Shown here: positions 28,498 to 36,761 of the stretch, in pieces
How the letters are laid out: each line of letters begins with the position of its first letter
Position numbering within the stretch: position 1 is the stretch's first letter
NCBI RefSeq assembly: GCF_000735605.1
Contig: NZ_JPKG01000027.1
Location: 248,001-312,000, forward strand
Length of the DNA stretch: 64,000 nt
Direction of reading: 5' to 3'
Source: Allobosea sp. LC85
GTDB lineage: Bacteria; Pseudomonadota; Alphaproteobacteria; Rhizobiales; Beijerinckiaceae
Position numbers and translations under genes: made by a program
Notes under the pieces: model-generated
Told to the model about the DNA's origin: nothing
Seen by the model: the letters and a program-made list of their open reading frames with translations, nothing else
Databases searched by the model: none

Positions 28498-29559
28498 ATG
28501 CGCGAACCCGATATGCAGAAACTCGATGCCCTGATCGGCAATCTCGTTGGCGATGTCGGCGCCTCCGTTTCGGGCGCCCTGGTTGTGCTCGGCGACAGAC
28601 TTGGGCTCTTCAAGGCGATGGCGGACGGGGAGCCCGTCAGCCCTCAGATGCTCGCGCAGAAGACCGGCTTGAAGGAACGCTATTTGCGGGAGTGGCTGTC
28701 AGCGCAGGCGGCCGCCGGCTATGTGACCTATGACGAGGGCGAAGACCGCTTCAGCCTGACCCCCGAACAGGCCATGGTCTTCGCAGAGGACGACAGCCCC
28801 GCCTTTTTCGCGGGCGCCTTTGAAATCGTCCAGTCGATGTGGATCGACGAACCCAAGGTCGCGGAAGCGTTTCGGACCGGCAAGGGCTTGGGCTGGCATG
28901 AGCACAGCAACTGCCTGTTTCGCGGCACCGAACGTTTCTTCCGGCCCGGGTACAACAGCCATCTTGTGGCAGACTGGATTCCGGCATTGGACGGCATGCA
29001 GGAGCGTCTGGAGGAGGGGGCCGTCGTCGCCGATGTCGGCTGCGGCCATGGCGCCTCGACCATTCTGATGGCCCGGGCCTATCCCAGGTCTACCTTCACG
29101 GGCTTCGACTATCACGGGCCCTCGATCGAACGTGCGCGTGTTGCGGCGGAGGAAGCTGGTGTCGCCGACCGCGTGACATTCGCGCAGGCCAGCGCGAAGG
29201 ACTTTCCGGGCCGGTCCTGGGATCTCGTCGCCATGTTCGACTGCCTGCACGACATGGGCGACCCGGTCGGCGCAGGCAGGCACGTCAAGGAGACCTTGGG
29301 CCCGAACGGCACGTGGATGATCGTCGAACCCTTCGCGCATGATCGTTTGAAGGACAATCTCAACCCGGTCGGCCGAATCTACTACGGCGCCTCGACCTTG
29401 ATCTGCACGCCGGCATCCCTGTCTCAGGAGGTTGGCCTCGGGCTTGGCGCCCAGGCCGGTGAGATGCGTCTTCGCAAAGTTGTGCTCGATGCCGGCTTCT
29501 CGCATTTCCGCCGTGCGACCGAGACTCCGTTCAACATGATCTTCGAAGTTCGGGCCTGA
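28498..29559 (+). CDS. Class I SAM-dependent methyltransferase with N-terminal winged helix
   Basis: A 353-residue protein. The N-terminal part (about residues 1-90) is a winged-helix dimerisation domain (LVVLGDRLGLFKAMADGEPVSPQMLAQKTG, ERYLREWLSAQAAAGYVTYD), the layout of O-methyltransferase-like and Rv2258c-like enzymes. The SAM domain begins with VADVGCGHGASTILMARAYP near residue 178, then FTGFDYHGPSI and LVAMFDCLHDMGDP. I chose the second of two tandem ATGs because GGGAGG lies at the right distance; earlier ATGs add arginine-rich residues. The methylated substrate is unknown. It is a single-gene unit. Confidence 0.85.
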   Translation: MREPDMQKLDALIGNLVGDVGASVSGALVVLGDRLGLFKAMADGEPVSPQMLAQKTGLKERYLREWLSAQAAAGYVTYDEGEDRFSLTPEQAMVFAEDDSPAFFAGAFEIVQSMWIDEPKVAEAFRTGKGLGWHEHSNCLFRGTERFFRPGYNSHLVADWIPALDGMQERLEEGAVVADVGCGHGASTILMARAYPRSTFTGFDYHGPSIERARVAAEEAGVADRVTFAQASAKDFPGRSWDLVAMFDCLHDMGDPVGAGRHVKETLGPNGTWMIVEPFAHDRLKDNLNPVGRIYYGASTLICTPASLSQEVGLGLGAQAGEMRLRKVVLDAGFSHFRRATETPFNMIFEVRA

Positions 29560-29567
29560 AAGTGACC

Positions 29568-29590
29568 CCACCCGGCGTTTCAGCCGGTGG
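29568..29590. terminator. Hairpin between convergent genes
   Basis: CCACCCGGC pairs with GCCGGTGG with a one-base bulge and loop GTTTCA, just after the methyltransferase stop. It overlaps the stop codon of the small minus-strand gene, so it could serve both strands. No T-run follows. Confidence 0.4.
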
Positions 29591-29789
29591 TCGTCGCCGC
29601 GTCATAGGCATCCTGCAGCATCAAGCGGCAGGCCTCCGCCTGTTCCCGTGCCGAGGGCAGGGTGATGTACTGCGTGACCTCGGCGAGGTCGCGCAGCGCG
29701 ACGTCGACGGCTGTCAGAAGGTCGATATCCAGCGGTTCCGGGATGGTGAGCGGCTGTACGGGTAAGCGGAACTGCAGGATCTGGCCCAT
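29580..29789 (-). CDS. Small hypothetical protein
   Basis: A 69-residue acidic-to-neutral protein beginning MGQILQFRLPVQPLTIPEPLDIDLLTAVDVALRDL and ending in a helix LPSAREQAEACRLMLQDAYDAA. I see no signal peptide, membrane segment or known motif. I chose this internal ATG because the part before it, up to a TTG, does not read like protein; the frame could in principle extend to 29927. Codon usage fits its neighbours. I do not recognise a function. Confidence 0.5.
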   Translation of the reverse strand: MGQILQFRLPVQPLTIPEPLDIDLLTAVDVALRDLAEVTQYITLPSAREQAEACRLMLQDAYDAATTTG

Positions 29790-29920
29790 TGGGAACTCTA
29801 ACTGACGGCGAATCGTGTCGTCAGTTTCGTTCCGCAGGGTCAGTAAGACGTTAACGCCGAAGCGGAATGTGACGGGAACACAGTCCTGCCCGACAGCCGC
29901 AGCGGGGTGCGCCTTCCTCA

Positions 29921-29940
29921 AGTTCAATCATGATTGAACT
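29921..29940. promoter_or_regulatory. Perfect 20-bp palindrome upstream of a chemoreceptor gene
   Basis: AGTTCAATCATGATTGAACT is a perfect palindrome in the gap between the small hypothetical gene and the second chemoreceptor gene. A perfect palindrome of this length is not expected by chance in a window of this size. It looks like a dimer binding site; the binding protein is not identifiable here. The remainder of the gap up to 30207 shows no gene. Confidence 0.55.
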
Positions 29941-30207
29941 ATTTGCAAAGGTACCGAAGTATCCAGGCGCTGTGCTGGACTACTTGAAATGCTGCAATTG
30001 CGCAGAAATGCTCGCCGGGAAGTGAACTCGAGCACTCTGCTTAAAGCGTTCTTTACAGATTCTGGGGATTTGATGGGAAACGCGCGGCCTTGCCGTGCTG
30101 CCTGTCCGCCAGCCCTTGCCTGCAAGGGCTCCCTCTTCTTGGCCGCAGCCACGCGCGAGCGTGTCGCGTTGATAACAAAAAAAGACAATGCGTCGGGGCG
30201 CAGTTCG

Positions 30208-32370
30208 ATGAAGTCCATCCGTATCAAGATCCTGACCATGCTGGTCATTGTTGCAGCGGCCGCGGTCATTTCGGCAGTGCTGAGTTTCTACGCACTCTCA
30301 AAGGCGGATAGTCTGAACGAACGCGCAAGCAACCAGGGCGACATCGCCTTGCTGACCGAGCGGCTCAACGGGCACGTGACCGGCATCGTGATGGAGTCGC
30401 GCGGCATCTACATGGCCAAGAATGCGCAGGAGATCGAGCAATACGGCAAGGGTTTGGAGGATCGCTTTCCGCAGATGCGGCAGCTCGTCGAACGGCTGAA
30501 GGCGCTCTCACCGGCCAGCGAGCGGGAGCGTGTCTCCCAGATCGAGAAGGCCGTCGCGGATTTCATTACCTATCGAACTGAAACCGTTCGGATCGGACGG
30601 CAGGTTTCGGCTGCTGCGGCCAATGCGCAGGGCAATACCGATCTGAACCGGGCGAACCGGAAGGCCGTGAACGATCTCCTGGTCGCATTCAGCAAGCGCA
30701 ACGAGGATGTCGGAAACGCGCTCGGCGATGAGGCGGCTGCCTTCACCAAGCAAGCCAGGCTGGTCCTGCCGCTGGTGCTGCTGGTGACCTTGCTGGGCGC
30801 GCTCGCTGCGGCGTTGATCTTCGCGCAGCGCTCGATCACCTCGCCGATCCTCGCCCTCAGCGCTGTCATGGAGCGCCTGACTGCCGGCGATACCAAGATC
30901 GATGTGCCGCATGTCGCCCGTCAGGACGAGATCGGCACCATGGCCCGCGCCGTCGCGGTGCTGCGTGAGAGCACCGAGCAGGTCGCCGCGCTGCAGGCGG
31001 AAGAGCGTGCAAGTGCGGAGCGTCGCCTGCGTCAGGCCGAGTCGATGGCCTCTGTGGTGTCGGATGTCGGCGAGGTCGTTGCCGCCGCTGCGTCCGGTGA
31101 CTTCTCGGCGCGGCTCGCCATCGATGGCGCTGACGAACAGATGCAGAAGCTGATCAGCGGCATCAACGAGATCAACGCGGTGGTCGATTCTGCCACGACC
31201 GAGTTCGCGAAGGTGCTGCAGGCCGTTGCCTCCGGTGACCTGACGAACCGGGTCGATACCACCTATCGCGGCCGCTTCGCCGATCTCAAGGGCGCGATCA
31301 ACGAGACGGTCGATCGGCTGTCCTCGACCGTGCGAGCAATCCAGGTGACCGCCGGCGATGTCGGTCTGGCGTCCCGCGAGATCAACACGGGCGCCGACGA
31401 CCTGTCGAAGCGCACCGAGGAGCAGGCGTCCTCGCTCGAGGAGACCGCCGCAACGACGGAGGAGCTTGCTGCTTCGGTCAAGGCTTCGGCGCAGTCTTCG
31501 AAACAGGCCGCGACGATCGCCGGGGACGCGATGCGCGCTGCGCAGTCGGGCGGCGAGATTGCCGGCAGGGCTGTCGAGGCCATGGCGCGCATCGAAAGCG
31601 CCTCGAAGAAGATTTCCGACATTATCCGCGTGATCGACGATATCGCCTTCCAGACCAATCTGCTCGCGCTCAACGCGGCGGTCGAGGCAGCCCGCGCCGG
31701 CGATGCCGGCAAGGGGTTTGCGGTCGTTGCTTCTGAGGTGCGTACCCTGGCGCAGCGCTCGGGCGCCGCCGCCAAGGACATCTCGGGGCTGATCTCCTCC
31801 TCGAATGCAGAGGTCACCGAGGGCGTCGAACTCGTGCGTCAGGCCGGTGCGGCCCTGACCGAAATCCTCGACGCCTCGCAGAAGGTCGCAGCCACCATCG
31901 CCGAGATCTCGACCGCATCCGGCGAACAGGCCAATGGCATCGACGAGATGAGTCAGGCCGTCGCGCATCTCGACGAAATGACTCAGCAGAACGCGGCCCT
32001 GGCCGAACAGAGTGCTGCCTCCGCCGCGTCGCTGACGCAGCGGATTGGCCAGCTCAATGACCTCGTAGCGGCCTTCCGGACCGGGCCGGATCAGGCGCGG
32101 CAGATGGCTGCCCCGGTCGCGACCGCGGCCGTCACCCAGATGGCGCTCCGCCCCGCGCGTCTTGCGACCAAGGCGGCGCCCTACGCGCCGCCGGCGTTGC
32201 GTGCCTCCGATATCGAGGCGATCGATGCAGGCGGGGCCGAGCCCGAGCGCCTGCGCCAGCTTGCGGAGGCGGCCTTCGCGCAGACCAAGGCTGCGCCGAA
32301 GCGCCCCGTCATGCCGGCCAAGAAGGTCGTCAACGGCCGCGCATCCGATGCAGGCTGGGAAGAGTTCTGA
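30208..32370 (+). CDS. Methyl-accepting chemotaxis protein with four-helix periplasmic sensor
   Basis: A 720-residue receptor. TM1 is at about residues 7-29 ([20 protein letters not shown]), a helical periplasmic region of about 150 residues follows, and TM2 is near 185-207 ([22 protein letters not shown]). A HAMP domain comes next ([17 protein letters not shown]), then two more HAMP-like units ([34 protein letters not shown]), and the MCP coiled coil with tip [44 protein letters not shown] chose MKSIRIKIL as start; the longer upstream frame does not look like protein. No cheA or cheW lies nearby. Confidence 0.92.
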   Translation: MKSIRIKILTMLVIVAAAAVISAVLSFYALSKADSLNERASNQGDIALLTERLNGHVTGIVMESRGIYMAKNAQEIEQYGKGLEDRFPQMRQLVERLKALSPASERERVSQIEKAVADFITYRTETVRIGRQVSAAAANAQGNTDLNRANRKAVNDLLVAFSKRNEDVGNALGDEAAAFTKQARLVLPLVLLVTLLGALAAALIFAQRSITSPILALSAVMERLTAGDTKIDVPHVARQDEIGTMARAVAVLRESTEQVAALQAEERASAERRLRQAESMASVVSDVGEVVAAAASGDFSARLAIDGADEQMQKLISGINEINAVVDSATTEFAKVLQAVASGDLTNRVDTTYRGRFADLKGAINETVDRLSSTVRAIQVTAGDVGLASREINTGADDLSKRTEEQASSLEETAATTEELAASVKASAQSSKQAATIAGDAMRAAQSGGEIAGRAVEAMARIESASKKISDIIRVIDDIAFQTNLLALNAAVEAARAGDAGKGFAVVASEVRTLAQRSGAAAKDISGLISSSNAEVTEGVELVRQAGAALTEILDASQKVAATIAEISTASGEQANGIDEMSQAVAHLDEMTQQNAALAEQSAASAASLTQRIGQLNDLVAAFRTGPDQARQMAAPVATAAVTQMALRPARLATKAAPYAPPALRASDIEAIDAGGAEPERLRQLAEAAFAQTKAAPKRPVMPAKKVVNGRASDAGWEEF

Positions 32371-32407
32371 GCCTTCCGCCCTGGGGCACGGTTCACATCG
32401 AATTGAG

Positions 32408-32435
32408 GGCCGCCGGGTTCGCCCGGTGGCCTTTT
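32408..32435 (+). terminator. Rho-independent terminator after the chemoreceptor gene
   Basis: GGCCGCCGGG and CCCGGTGGCC form a 10-bp stem with one G-T pair and a TTCG tetraloop, followed directly by TTTT. This is the clearest intrinsic terminator in the window. The minus-strand aminopeptidase gene converges on it. Confidence 0.85.
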
Positions 32436-32472
32436 CGTGTCAGCAGAGAGGCGTCGCCTGATGTGAGGGTGT

Positions 32473-33729
32473 TCAGGCCCATTCGCCCTTGCGGAAGACT
32501 GCGACGCGGCTGCCATCGGCGTGCACGCCGTCGATGTCGACCTGGTTCGAGCCGATCATCCAGTCGATATGGATGAAGCTCTTGTTGCCGCCTTGCGCCG
32601 CGATCTGCTCGGGTGTGAGCCTGGCGCCATCGACGAAACATTTCGAATAGCATTGGCCGAGCGCGATATGGCACGAGGCGTTCTCGTCGAAGAGCGTATT
32701 GTAGAACAGGATACCGCTCTGCGAGATCGGCGAGGAATGCGGCACCAGTGCCACTTCGCCGAGGCGGCGCGCGCCCTCGTCGGTGTCGAGAACCTTGTTC
32801 AGCACCTCCTCGCCACGCGTGGCCTTGGCCTCGACGATGCGCCCCTCCTCGAAGCGCACCGAAATGCCATCGATCAGCGTGCCCTGATGCGAGAGCGGCT
32901 TGGTGCTGACGACATGGCCGGAGACCCGCCTTGCATGCGGCGTGGTGAATACCTCTTCGGTCGGGATGTTGGCATTGCAGGTCACGCCGTTCTTGGCAGT
33001 CGAGGCGCCGCCCTGCCATTCATGGCCGTCCGCAAGCCCGATCGTCAGGTCGGTGCCCGGCCCGGAAAAGTGCAGTGAGTGGAAGTTCTGCGCGTTCAGC
33101 CACAATGTCCGGCTGCGGAGTGCCGCATTATGCGTAGCCCAGGCTGAAATGGGGTCGGCAACGTCGGCCCGCGAGGCAGAGAAAATCGCCTCGGCCAGCT
33201 TTGCGACGGCGATGTCCTCTGCCTCATCCGGGAAAACCTGGCGAGCCCAGGACGCGGTCGGGTAGGCCAGGATGTTCCAGTTGATATCGAAGCCCGCGAT
33301 CTTCTCGAGAGCGGGCTGATAGGCGATCGAGTTGGCCTTGTTGGCGCGCGCCACCTTGGCCGGATCCTGCCCTGACAGCAGCATCGGGTTGTCGCCAACG
33401 ATGGCGAGGCGCGCGGTGTTGGCGGCGAAGGCTTTGCCGACACCTTCATAGAGCCAGCCTGGCGCCCGGTCGAAGCTCGCATCCGGGGCATGGCGATAGC
33501 GCGAAAGCGTTACCTCCTCATCCGACAGCATCGGCGTCACGAGCCCGGCGCCGGCCTTGTAGGCATGCTCGGCGATCCGCCGCACCAGCGGCAGGGCGGC
33601 GACCGGCGCGGTCAGGAACAGATCCTGCCCGGCCTGCAGATTCAGACCGACCCTGACGGCAACTTCGGCGAGCCGGTCGAGCTTGGCGGGATCGATCGAT
33701 GCCAGGATTTTTGGCTGATGCGTGGTCAT
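32473..33729 (-). CDS. Aminopeptidase, M29 family
   Basis: A 418-residue M29 (thermophilic-aminopeptidase/AmpS-type) metallopeptidase. Recognisable parts are DLTIGLADGHEWQGG, NIPTEEVFTTPHARRVSGHVVST with a metal-ligand Glu, ALVPHSSPISQSGILFYNTLFDENASCHIALGQ with ligand His residues, and HIDWMIGSNQVDIDGVHADG near the C-terminus. Length is normal. It would release N-terminal residues from peptides in the cytoplasm. The M20 amidohydrolase gene upstream on the same strand is separated by repeat copy E, so they are probably not one transcript. Confidence 0.93.
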   Translation of the reverse strand: MTTHQPKILASIDPAKLDRLAEVAVRVGLNLQAGQDLFLTAPVAALPLVRRIAEHAYKAGAGLVTPMLSDEEVTLSRYRHAPDASFDRAPGWLYEGVGKAFAANTARLAIVGDNPMLLSGQDPAKVARANKANSIAYQPALEKIAGFDINWNILAYPTASWARQVFPDEAEDIAVAKLAEAIFSASRADVADPISAWATHNAALRSRTLWLNAQNFHSLHFSGPGTDLTIGLADGHEWQGGASTAKNGVTCNANIPTEEVFTTPHARRVSGHVVSTKPLSHQGTLIDGISVRFEEGRIVEAKATRGEEVLNKVLDTDEGARRLGEVALVPHSSPISQSGILFYNTLFDENASCHIALGQCYSKCFVDGARLTPEQIAAQGGNKSFIHIDWMIGSNQVDIDGVHADGSRVAVFRKGEWA

Positions 33730-33845
33730 GGAATGCGGCCTCTCATGCTGGCAAGTCCCTGATCGGCATCATGCGCAGCCGATCAGGGCGTCTTTGCGGT
33801 TTGGCAACAAGAACTCGCCCGCTTGGGCAGGCGCAAGGCGCTAAT

Positions 33846-33944
33846 GCATCGGCCCGAAAAGTGGATTGCGGTTTTCGGGAAAGCCGATGCAAACACAAAA
33901 AGGCTGGATCATCGGACCGGATACGATATCCGGCCCGATGATCT
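33846..33944. repeat. Interspersed double-hairpin repeat, copy E
   Basis: Almost identical to copy A in its first stem and to copy D in its second (one G/C change). Its end GATCTAG supplies the TAG stop of the M20 amidohydrolase gene. It lies between two genes transcribed in the same direction, so its role cannot be only a convergent terminator. Confidence 0.87.
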
Positions 33945-35088
33945 AGCCGAGCATATTGCGCAGCGTGCGCATGAAGGCGCGCGAACCGGGCTCGATCAGG
34001 GCATCGGGGAAATCGAAATCCGGGTTGTGCAATTGCGGCGAGGTTTCGCCCGAGCCGAGGATGAACATCGCCGATTTCGCCTGCCGGCCGAACAGGCCGA
34101 AATCCTCGGAGCCGCGCGAGGGCGACCCCAGGCCATGTCGCAGCCTCTCGTCGTCGAAGGCCTTGCGCAGGAGCGCCACCGCCTCGGCGTCGTTTTCGCA
34201 ATGATGGAAGACGTCGTGATAGCTTAGTTCGACGCCAAGACCCGATGCTTCAGCGGCTTCGCGCACCAGTGCTTCGGCCCGTGTGCAAAGCGCGCCCATT
34301 TGCGCATCGTTCAGCGTGCGCAGCGTCGCCCAGATCTCGGCCCGGCCGGGAGCGATCCCAAAGGCAGCTTCGCCGATGGCGGCATGTGTCACGGTGACGA
34401 GCGCATAGGCGGCATCGAGCGGGCCGCCAGGGCCGAGCGCCGTCAATGCCGGCATCAGCCGGGCTACCGCTGTAACCGGGGAGATGCCGTGTTCCGGCAT
34501 GGAGGCATGCGAGGTCTTGCCGGTCAGCACGACCTGCAGACCGCGCGAGGCGCAGTTTGCCGGGCCTTCGGAGAGGGTGATGTAGCCGAGCGGCAGGCCG
34601 GGTTTATTGTGTAGCGAGAAGGCGTAATCCGGCGCGATCTCCGCGAATTTCGGGTCGGCGATGACGGCGGCGGCACCTGCGCCGTTCTCCTCTGCCGGCT
34701 GGAACAACAGCACTGCGCGGCCGCGCTGCGGTCGCTGGCGGCCGAGCCCGCGCGAGAGCGCCGCGACCATGGTCATGTGCCCGTCATGGCCGCAGGCATG
34801 GGATTTGCCGGGCACCTGCGAGCGATGGGCGCTCTCGGAGATTTCCTCGATCGGCAGGGCGTCGAGCTCGCAGCGAACCATCACCGTCGGTCCCGGCTCG
34901 CGCCCTTCATAAATCGCTGCGACGCCGTGGCCGCCGAGTCCCGTCACGATACGGTCCGGCTCGCTCGGGGCAAGAAAGGCAACGACTGCCTTCGCCGTCT
35001 CCTGCTCCTCGCCCGATATCTCGGGGGAGCGGTGCAATTGCTGCCGCCAGGCGACGAGCTCGACCATGTCGGAGTTGGTGAGAAACAT
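33943..35088 (-). CDS. M20-family amidohydrolase (hippurate/IAA-amino acid hydrolase-like)
   Basis: A 381-residue metal-dependent amidohydrolase. The metal-binding cluster SHACGHDGHM is near residue 95, the catalytic Glu pair is in FQPAEENGAGA near residue 130, and SLHNKPGLPLG, GKTSHASMPEHGISPV (dimerisation domain) and PSRGSEDFGLFG (last ligand) follow. These enzymes split N-acyl or N-carbamoyl amino acids. AGGGGA precedes the ATG with good spacing. Its TAG stop is supplied by repeat copy E. Confidence 0.93.
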   Translation of the reverse strand: MFLTNSDMVELVAWRQQLHRSPEISGEEQETAKAVVAFLAPSEPDRIVTGLGGHGVAAIYEGREPGPTVMVRCELDALPIEEISESAHRSQVPGKSHACGHDGHMTMVAALSRGLGRQRPQRGRAVLLFQPAEENGAGAAAVIADPKFAEIAPDYAFSLHNKPGLPLGYITLSEGPANCASRGLQVVLTGKTSHASMPEHGISPVTAVARLMPALTALGPGGPLDAAYALVTVTHAAIGEAAFGIAPGRAEIWATLRTLNDAQMGALCTRAEALVREAAEASGLGVELSYHDVFHHCENDAEAVALLRKAFDDERLRHGLGSPSRGSEDFGLFGRQAKSAMFILGSGETSPQLHNPDFDFPDALIEPGSRAFMRTLRNMLG

Positions 35089-35264
35089 ACCGCTATCCCC
35101 TGAGCGCCGGCTGAATCAGACCTGATGCCGGTTTCGCACGGCCAGAGAATTATCAACTTGCGTGGAGCGGCAAGCGCCATTCTTGCCTGCGGGGGGCGCG
35201 CTGTGCTCATCCGTGGCCGGGAAATCGGAGGGTTTACCGCCGAAGAAGCCTCACCACACGGGAC

Positions 35265-35756
35265 TCACCGGCTGCCTTCGAAACCCGCCAGGTACTTGCC
35301 CAGCAGGGCGTTGAGGGCCGCGTTCTCATCCGGGGAGAGCATGGCACTCAGCCGCGCCTGGGTCGCGACATGCGCCGTGACAGCAGCTTCGATTGTCGCA
35401 AAGCCGCGCTCGGTCAGTGAAATGATGAAACTGCGGCGATCCTCGGGGTTATGGGTGCGCTCGACAAGGTCTGCCTTCTCAAGTTGGTCGATGCGGTTCG
35501 TCAGCGTGCCCGAGGTGATCATCATCGTCGCCAGCAGATCACCCGGCGACAGGCTATAGGGGGCGCCGGAGCGCCGCAATGTCGCCAGAACGTCGAAGCT
35601 GGCCCCGTTGAGCCCGTGCTCGGCGAAGGTCTTCTCCATCTCCCGGCCGAGATGCTGCGAGAGCCGCTTCAGGCGGCCGAACAGCCCCATCGGCGTGACA
35701 TCGAGATCCGGTCTTTCCCGGTTCCACTGCGCCAGAATTCCGTCGACATGGTCCAT
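35265..35756 (-). CDS. MarR-family transcriptional regulator
   Basis: A 163-residue MarR protein with the full dimerisation helices (LFGRLKRLSQHLGREMEKTFAEHGLNGASFDVLATLRRSG) and the winged helix (SPGDLLATMMITSGTLTNRIDQLEKADLVERTHNPEDRRSFIISLTERG). It is divergent from an EamA-type exporter gene, and two copies of a TCTTGACGTCAAGA palindrome sit between them, so it very probably represses both itself and the exporter. The inducing compound is unknown. Confidence 0.92.
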   Translation of the reverse strand: MDHVDGILAQWNRERPDLDVTPMGLFGRLKRLSQHLGREMEKTFAEHGLNGASFDVLATLRRSGAPYSLSPGDLLATMMITSGTLTNRIDQLEKADLVERTHNPEDRRSFIISLTERGFATIEAAVTAHVATQARLSAMLSPDENAALNALLGKYLAGFEGSR

Positions 35757-35779
35757 GCGGCCATCGTCGCGAGAGAATA

Positions 35780-35823
35780 TCTTGACGTCAAGACATTCGC
35801 CATTATCTTGACGTCAAGATAAT
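35780..35823. promoter_or_regulatory. Twin MarR operators in the marR-eamA divergent region
   Basis: Two palindromes with the common core TCTTGACGTCAAGA are centred 26 bp apart. The second extends to a perfect 22-bp palindrome (35802-35823) whose core is TATCTTGACGTCAAGATA. They fill the space between the MarR and EamA start codons, which fits binding by two MarR dimers and control of both promoters. Confidence 0.88.
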
Positions 35824-35838
35824 GAGCGAGACCGCACC

Positions 35839-36729
35839 ATGGCCCGCAATGCCGACTTGCTGCTGACTGCGATCGCCCCGGCCATCTGGGGCAGCACCTA
35901 TCTGGTGACGACGGAGTTCCTGCCGCAGGGCTACCCGCTGACAGTGTCGATGCTGCGTGCGCTCCCGGCCGGGCTCCTGCTGCTGCTCGCCGTCAGACAA
36001 TTGCCGCAGGGAATCTGGTGGGGGCGGGTTCTCCTCCTCGGCGCGCTCAATTTTTCGCTGTTCTGGTGGATGCTGTTCATCGCAGCCTATCGGCTGCCGG
36101 GCGGTGTCGCGGCAACCGTGGGCGCGATCCAGCCGCTCGTCGTCCTGCTTCTTGCCCGCCTGCTGCTCGGTTCCGCCATCCGCCCGCTCGCCATCGTCGC
36201 GGCCATGGCCGGCATGGCAGGTGTCGCGCTGTTGATTCTGACGCCGCAGGCTGCGCTCGATCCGCTCGGCATTGCGGCTGGTCTCGCCAGTGCGCTGTCG
36301 ATGGCGGCGGGTACGGTCCTGAGCCGGCGCTGGCAGCCACCGGTCTCCCCCCTGACCTTCACCGCCTGGCAGCTGACCGCGGGCGGAGTGCTGTTGCTGC
36401 CGGTGGTCCTCTGGCTCGAGCCTGCGCCGCCGACATTGAATGGCACGAACGTCCTCGGCCTTGCCTATCTCGGACTGATCGGCGCTGCCCTGACCTATAT
36501 CCTCTGGTTCCGCGGCATTGCCCGGCTCGGTCCTTCGACGGTTTCGCCGCTCGGCTTTCTCAGTCCGATGACGGCCGTGGTCCTCGGCTGGTCGGTACTG
36601 GGCCAGTCGCTCAGCCCGGTGCAGATCGCCGGCATGGCGATCGTCCTTGGCAGCGTCTGGCTGAGCCAGCGTGCTCAGCAGGCCGCGCCGGCGACCGTCG
36701 CAATGGCGGCAAAACACCAGGAGGCGTGA
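35839..36729 (+). CDS. DMT-superfamily (EamA) transporter
   Basis: A 296-residue inner-membrane protein with about ten hydrophobic helices in two EamA repeats. The first begins LLTAIAPAIWGSTYLVTTEFLP and contains AAYRLPGGVAATVGAIQPLVVLLLARLLLG; the second contains LTFTAWQLTAGGVLLLP, YILWFRGIARLGPSTVSPLGFLSPMTAVVLGWSVLGQ. It resembles metabolite or drug exporters of the YddG/RhtA type. Control by the divergent MarR protein suggests export of an amino-acid-like or toxic compound. A perfect hairpin overlaps its stop codon. Confidence 0.9.
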   Translation: MARNADLLLTAIAPAIWGSTYLVTTEFLPQGYPLTVSMLRALPAGLLLLLAVRQLPQGIWWGRVLLLGALNFSLFWWMLFIAAYRLPGGVAATVGAIQPLVVLLLARLLLGSAIRPLAIVAAMAGMAGVALLILTPQAALDPLGIAAGLASALSMAAGTVLSRRWQPPVSPLTFTAWQLTAGGVLLLPVVLWLEPAPPTLNGTNVLGLAYLGLIGAALTYILWFRGIARLGPSTVSPLGFLSPMTAVVLGWSVLGQSLSPVQIAGMAIVLGSVWLSQRAQQAAPATVAMAAKHQEA

Positions 36730-36744
36730 CGGAGGTCACGCCTC
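36721..36744. terminator. Bidirectional hairpin at the eamA stop codon
   Basis: GAGGCGTGAC and GTCACGCCTC form a perfect 10-bp stem with loop GGAG, including the TGA stop of the exporter gene. The gene on the other side converges on it. No T-run is present. Confidence 0.6.
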
Positions 36745-36761
36745 AGGCATCAAGAATCTCG

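Noticed and set aside
28236..28613. A 125-codon minus-strand frame ending at repeat copy D
   Set aside because: It overlaps the methyltransferase start in antisense and has no recognisable domain; only the coincidence of its TAG with the repeat edge is of interest.
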